Assembly: GCA_002943765.1 (NCBI GenBank)
Contig: PQWQ01000001.1
Coordinates: 3,755,501 to 3,819,500, forward strand
Direction of reading: 5' to 3'
Length of the DNA stretch: 64,000 nucleotides
Source of the DNA: Psoroptes ovis
Taxonomy: Eukaryota; Arthropoda; Arachnida; Sarcoptiformes; Psoroptidae
Shown: piece by piece, positions 57,675-64,000 of the stretch
Layout of the letters: each line of letters begins with the position of its first letter
Numbering within the stretch: the first letter of the stretch is position 1
Notes under the pieces: model-generated
Told to the model about the DNA's origin: nothing
Seen by the model: only the letters and a program-made list of their open reading frames with translations
The model's database searches: none
Position numbers and translations under genes: made by a program

Positions 57675-60380
57675 TTGAATTATGATTATTAACATTTAAA
57701 CATGAACAAAAGCAGCAATTAATTAATTTGTTGATAATTATTCCAAATATTGACCAAAAAGACTGAAAAACGAACCAGTAAATCACCAATGTCATTGACG
57801 ATTATCATCTTCATTGTCATATGATTTTTTTATTTCAAATATCAAATCTAATATCTTTCAATCATTTCCATTATCTCCATCATCATTACAATTATTTTTA
57901 TACAAATTTATCCTTTTCTATCTACTTTTATTTTTTGTTATAATTTTTTTATAATTAATTTCTATCTAATAATTCCTATTTCGATCTATGTACAATCATT
58001 TATTTTCCTTTGAAAATTACAAATTAACCAAATGATACGAATAATTCAATTTATCTTACGACCAAAACGCATAATGACATCATTCAATAAGACTGTAAAA
58101 AAGCATCAAACATCATGATTTCATATGACTTTCATTCTGTTTTCATTCATTTATATTTTGTATTCATTTTTTTATTCAATCATTTGACTGTATTTCTGTA
58201 TCATTTATAATTATTTCCTTTTATCGTTTTTTTTGTTTATCTTTTGCAGCTCTATTATCACTCATTAATTAATCAACTTCCAAATCATACACATGATTCA
58301 TTTAATCAATTAATTATCTTCATGATTTAAATCAGTATTTTTTTTGTAAAAGCGAAATCAAAGATTATTTATTTTTTAAAATGAAATAAAATTTGAAGAA
58401 AATTTCAAAAATTTGATTACAATCCACCAGATTACAGCGCTTTGATCATTTGATGTTGTTTAATTTGCTTCACAAAACTATTTAAATAGTTTTGCACCGA
58501 AGAAAATTCAAATAAAAAATGGCGATTATTTGCAAGGAAATTCAATTGAAAAGCAGTAAAAAAGCACTTTAAAATGATGATGTTTTGTCAAATGTGCATA
58601 CATTTACATATGTAAACAACAATAACAAGAGAATAATTGCTGAAATTAATTCATGTATTTACCATTTTTATTTGTGAGTAAAAACGAACAAACAAAACAA
58701 AGCAAAAAACAAATAAACATTCATTAAACTAAATGATTTGAATTGTTTGAATGAGATTCGTGATTCAATAGTTAGTTTTGCGCGAACGCATTTATATTGG
58801 ACATTTTAAATGATGAAGTATTTCTTTCATCTTTTTTTCAAGTTTTTTTTTTTTTTTGTTCTTTGAAAATCAAAATATATGTGTTGTTGTTGCTGCTGGA
58901 CACGAATATCTTTTTCCCTTCTTATCTCTGTTTGTCTGGCTGTCATTCATGTTTCTGTTTGATGATAACAATAATGATGATGATAAAACAATTTTAAGTA
59001 CTATCGAATTTCAAGCAAATGAGAAAAAAAAAGAAAAATAAAATGTCATCCCATTCTCTCGACAATGTTCGATTCATTCAGCATTCAATCAACATTGCTG
59101 TGTTTAAAATTTTATGAATTTATAAACCGGCAATTAATCCAATAAAGAAACACGTGTAACATGTGATATCGTTGATCGATATCTTTGAATAAAATATCGT
59201 CATTGATTTGATTGATTTTAATGATCTGAAATTAAGATTCTAGATCCTTTTTTTTCTCTCTCATTGAAATTCATGTGAATTTCAAAGTAAAAATCTTAAA
59301 ATAATGATATATTTTTGTAAATTTTATTGTTTTTTATCATGATTATTTTTGAATCATGAATTCATTTCAAATCATGAATTTTGAAATTGAGAATTTAAAA
59401 AAAAAAATTCGAATGAGAAATTAATACAGAGATATATAAACGTATAATACAAAACAAAGCTAAATACATACAAAACAGAAAAAAAATCGAATAAAAATGG
59501 ACAGACGAATCTGTGTCTATACAAATTCAATTCAAATCTCTGTATATATTTGAATTTTCAATGTTATTCAAAAACACAAATACACGTTTTATTATTATTA
59601 TTATTATGTTTGTTTGTTTGCTTGTTTTGTTGAATTGTGTGTTGTGTATTTATTTATAACAAAATTCACATAGAAATGAATTGAACATGTAAAAACATAT
59701 TCACGAACAAACATTAATGAATACAAATACGAATACGAACACGAACACATGCAAAAACATGAACAACACATGAATGAGACATGGGAAAAATGAATAAAAG
59801 TAAAAAAATTAATGAAATAATTTCAATTGAAAATTTCATTTGATTGTGTGTTCGTGTGTGTGTTTGTTTCTGTGGATCTGATATATGTGTGTGCTGCATT
59901 GATGTGTGTGTCTGTGTATGTAAAACACAACATGCTCGAAATATGATTTTGATGAAATGAAATCATGTTAACATTTTCAATTGAAAATTTTCACATGTTT
60001 TCATTCGTTTTGTTGAGAATTTAATATGTGTTTACTGATGATGATGATGATGAACGATGAATATATGAATTTTCAATGTGAATTTCAATTTCATTTTCAA
60101 TTTATTTATTTATTTATTTATTTCAATTTATTCATTCATTCATTTATTTATCTAAGAAAATATTGAAGAAAATTTGTTATCTTTGAATTTTGATTTTATT
60201 TCCACATTTTCCATCAATTTCATATGATTTTATGATGCAATTCAATGTATTTATGTGTTTAGTTATTTGTATTTATTTATGAAAATAAATAAAAATTGAA
60301 TGAATTATTTCAACTAAGAAAAAAATGATAATTTTAAGAAAAAATATGAAATAAAAAAGAAAAACGAAGAAGAAGAAAAA

Positions 60381-60590
60381 ATGAAATCATTTTCATCATC
60401 TTTATCACAAACAACAGCAACGACAACAACAACATTGACATCAAAGATATCAATTATTGCCAACATATCAGCAGCAACAACAACGGTGACAATAATGATG
60501 ATAATATCTTTAATGATGAATCTAAATACTGTAATTTTCATCATTTTAAATTGGTGGTCAATGATAATACCGTTTCTGGATTGTGTTTAG
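60381..60590 (+). CDS. Candidate signal-peptide-like first exon (weak)
   Basis: A 69-aa frame beginning MKSFSSSLSQTTATTTTTLT with a hydrophobic run (TIMMIISLMMNLNTVIFIIL) near its end. It could be a leader exon of a gene continuing beyond the window, consistent with the acceptor at 63999-64000, but no clear donor is visible and the composition is repetitive. Reported only as a possibility. Confidence 0.2.
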   Translation: MKSFSSSLSQTTATTTTTLTSKISIIANISAATTTVTIMMIISLMMNLNTVIFIILNWWSMIIPFLDCV

Positions 60591-63500
60591 AAATACTCAT
60601 TGATTTTCAATGATTTTTAGTTTTTATCTAATTTTATTTGATTAAATCAATTATTTCTATTAGAATTTATTCAAATTTTAATAACATTTTAGGCATATTC
60701 AATCAATTTTTAGTGATATTTTCCACAATTCATAAATCTATTTTATCCTTCCACTCATCTATTTATCAAATTTTTATTTGTTTATTTATTCATTCATTTT
60801 TGACCATAAATCATCCATGATTTCAATCGTTATATGCAATTATTTAATTGTCAATGTGCGTGTGTATGTTTAGGTGCTGAAGTTAAAATGAATTATCGTC
60901 AATTGATTTATTATTAAAATGTTTATGAGAATTTTAAAATCAAAATTTTTTGGTCATTCGTTCAATCATTTTCGATTATACATTTTCGATTGAATATCAC
61001 TTTAAAAGTTTTGATAGATTGTAGATGAAAAAATTTGTGAAAATCGATCGAGATTAATTGAAATAAATTCTTTTATATGAATCTCATACAATAACATATC
61101 TATCTATCTATCATCATCATTATTATCCAATCATCACATCAAAAACACCTGTCAAATGGTAAATAAATCAATTTTTCATTAATCTTTTTGTTATACCATT
61201 ATTTTAACTATCTAATCAAATGGAATCATTTTGATACCTCTTTTCGAACAACCTTTTTTTTCAATTTAGAATCAATTTTTATCAATCTCAATCGTCGTGT
61301 CAAGGATCTGATTAGAAAATGTCAAATTGAATATCAAATCCATTGCACACGAGTGATGAAATCCTATTTTGGGTGTGAGAATAAGCGAAAATGAAAAAAT
61401 TTGTCACAATCAGTGAAAAAATATTTAAAACTCGAAATTTTTTTCCGTAAAATTATTCACATTTCGTTCACTTTCATTTATCAATACATATCTTGATTTT
61501 GAAATATGTCATGTCGGTTCAATTTGATGACATCAAACACTTGAATATTTACAATGTTTTAAAAATTTCATTCAAAAAACATTTCATCAAATTTGGTGTG
61601 TGTTTATTTATGGTCGTTTTTTTCAAATTTATCAAATTTGATTTTATCAATGAATTAATGTTCGGAAATTTGACGTATTCGGAACAAAAATTGCATAATT
61701 CAAATGATTTTTGACATTTGATGAATGTACTTAATAAAATAGGCAAAACAATACTCAGATCTATTGGGTCTATTTTGGCTTATGAGCCATTTGTGAGTTT
61801 CAATGAACAATAACAGCAAAACAGAAGAGTAAATATTAATAATAATTAATATTCGAAAAATTATTATTAATTCAAACAAAACAAAACTAAACTCACTAAA
61901 AACTAGAATTCACTGGTTTTTGTTTTTCATAGGAATTTTTTTCCTGTTTTTTTTTTTGCCATAAATCTCCAAAAATAATAACAATAATAAATTACAAACA
62001 ATTATGAACCAATTTTTCCATAGAAAACACGCATCAAAATCATCTTGTTCAATTGATATTAATTATGAATCATAATCAACAATGATAATCAATCAAGGAT
62101 CGTCTCAAGTCTTTGTTTCGAAGAATCTTGGGATAAATCTTAGAATTTTTACTCTGAAAATGTCTGAAATCTTTAAAATTTTGATTGAAAAATTTCAAAA
62201 AAAAGACGCCATAACAACGCTACGCCATTAATGATTTACGTGATTTGAATTGAAATGGATTGAAATTCAAAAGCGAAAAAGCAAATAAACCACTAAACCT
62301 TTTGATTCAAACATTTTGATGAAATAAGAATTTTTCACAAAATTCATGAATTATTCGGTGAAAATTTTTTTTCCATTGTTTTTACCATTAATTGATTGTT
62401 ACTATCAGAAATTGAAAATTGTAAAAGTGAATTGAAATGAAAATTGGTAAAACATTGAAATCATATATTTTTCGTATATATGAAAAACAAACAAACATGC
62501 GTATGATAGTTTAAGGTTACGATTCTATCCTATTATTTTATTTAATATTTCATATTGTCTAATTATAGATTTATAATTGGAAAAATGAAAATTTTCAATG
62601 AAATGAAATGAAAAAATGATAATGGCAAAAATATAATTTATTTTACATTTTCAATATATTTTCAATGGTACGATTGTTTCAATTGCAAGTTCAATTTAGT
62701 ATTGAATTTGAATTATTTTGGTTGAAATTCATATATTCGTAATTCATAAATTTATGTACAAATTCTGTGCCCAATCATTATTATTTTGATATCCGTTTCA
62801 AATCTGCGACCAAACAAACAAACAAACAATGTCCAAATGTTTAAATGTTGAATTATAATATAATGAATTGTTATTCTCATTATTTTCATATTTTTTTCTA
62901 ATATAAAAACTATTTTCTCTCCCTACGCTCTAAAGAAATGAAAAAAAAACTAAATTTGTAATTGAATTTTTTGTGTGTACTAAAATTTCCATTTGATATT
63001 TCATTAAAAATAAATGAATAGATAAATAGATTATTTTTTCGTAAATAATAATAATAATAATAATTGAAATTGTAACAAAATAATGAGAATTTTAAACTAA
63101 AAAAATTTTGAATGAAAGTGTAGGATGTTCATCTTAATATTTTTTTTCATTTTGATTTTCATTATATTTCGATTATCAATGTATATTGCATCATGATATG
63201 TTGTGTTGGTATATGGTGAATAGAATTTTCAATTTTACATTTTCGTAAATAAAAAATTACTAATCATAACATAGAATGATTGAATAATAGAAGAAGAAGA
63301 TTATCACAAAGATAAAACAAAGGTCAAGTTTGTCAGCACAAGCCGAAAAATTGCATATTTCTTCGGAAAAAACCATTTTTCGTTCTGACCAACAATACAC
63401 ATCCATTATCATACATCACATTTTGATTACAAAATTATGAATGAAATGTTTGCAGCATTACCGATATGGATTGTGGACACACATCAAGTTGAAATATTAA

Positions 63501-63918
63501 AGTTTTCGTGTGTGTGTGTGTAAATGTGTAGTAGGATTTTCCATATTCTTACATATAATTTTTGTTTGAATGCAGCAAACTTGTTGCGCAGTTTGTTGCT
63601 TCGTCCATTTGCTTATCAGTTTTGATACTTTTTTTTCGCTTTGTTTGTTTTTATCCATATTCATCTTATTTCATTCTAATGTTTCTTGCCAACGTAAAAA
63701 TATTGCATAGAAATATTGTCCATAATAATGATAATAACGAATATTATCTAAATTATTATTATCATGAATTATGAACATCTTCATGTTTGAAAAATAAAAC
63801 AAACAAAAAAACTAAGAAACATTTCTGTTTTGTTTTAAATTAAACAAATAAATAAATAAACAAAAACTAGACAAATGTGGAATAAACCGGTAGTATTTAG
63901 AATATTTATAATAATAAT

Positions 63919-63944
63919 CATGATGATGATGATGATGATGATGA
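63919..63944. repeat. (GAT)n microsatellite
   Basis: About eight perfect ATG/GAT trinucleotide units close to the right edge. Confidence 0.9.
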
Positions 63945-64000
63945 CCATAATAATGGATTTGTTGAAGATATCCAATCTTTTCTGTTCCTATTTTTCACAG

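Larger units (their letters stand above)
57675..64000. other. Gene-poor AT-rich region, possibly a long 5' leader or intron
   Basis: Apart from the EB gene's 3' UTR I see no convincing gene. ORFs such as 58797-58997, 61188-61394, 61493-61714 and 63562-63774 are low-complexity. Simple repeats include TTTA/TTCA runs (60100-60150) and GATGAT (63919-63944). The final bases, TCTGTTCCTATTTTTCACAG, make a strong splice acceptor, so a plus-strand gene probably has an exon starting just beyond base 64000. Confidence 0.5.

Noticed and set aside
1..64000. tRNA, rRNA or CRISPR features
   Set aside because: No cloverleaf B-box pattern, rRNA block or regular direct-repeat array was recognised by eye; a tRNAscan or Infernal run was not possible here.

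Overview
The window is nuclear DNA from a small, very AT-rich eukaryotic genome. Introns are mostly 60-90 nt, spacers are AT-only, and proteins carry Asn/Asp runs. The conserved genes are animal genes (Sec61 beta, mitochondrial GPD2, CDC27, RASSF with C1-RA-SARAH, importin beta, a BROX-like BRO1 protein, a BTB zinc-finger factor, an EB-module membrane protein). Gene density, base composition and amplified divergent Argonautes suggest an acariform (astigmatid, dust-mite-like) mite. That placement is inference; no marker gene in the window proves it.

Layout. 1-1836 (-): 5' part of a BTB/C2H2 transcription factor that runs off the left edge. 6085-8186 (-): glycosyltransferase-49 family (B4GAT1-like) Golgi enzyme. 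10024-10974 (+): small four-exon gene of unknown function. 11056-28864 (-): five tandem Argonaute-family genes. 31537-34477 (-): complete importin beta. 35470-35989 (+): Sec61 beta. 36166-38530 (-): GPD2. 39297-42345 (-): CDC27/APC3. 43968-46496 (+): RASSF1/5-like. 47861-50653 or slightly beyond (+): unrecognised basic nuclear-type protein. 51533-54154 (+): BRO1-domain protein spliced in frame to a poly-proline tail. 54489-55859 (+): unrecognised acidic protein. 56796-57674 (+): EB-module type I membrane protein. 57675-64000: no confident gene, but the window ends on a good splice acceptor.

The Argonaute array is the standout. The five genes encode an N domain, a collapsed PAZ region, L2, MID and PIWI in about 650-685 residues, against about 850 for canonical AGO. 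The MID residues that grip the guide 5' phosphate are largely kept, while the slicer aspartates are gone. They look like PAZ-poor, slicer-dead guide-binding proteins. Four of the five are recent tandem copies with duplicated upstream DNA, and mosaic similarity suggests gene conversion.

The most unusual gene is the fifth (25124-28864). Its last Argonaute exon runs in frame into the C-terminal 60 percent of importin beta. It predicts an intact protein of about 1167 aa: AGO N-MID-PIWI followed by importin-beta HEAT repeats, without importin's N-terminal Ran-binding half. The order of blocks is what one tandem duplication would leave if its ends lay inside two neighbouring same-strand genes, an Argonaute and importin beta. 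Both parents survive complete. The chimera's indels relative to importin beta are multiples of three, and its splice sites are intact. I know of no described Argonaute-karyopherin fusion.
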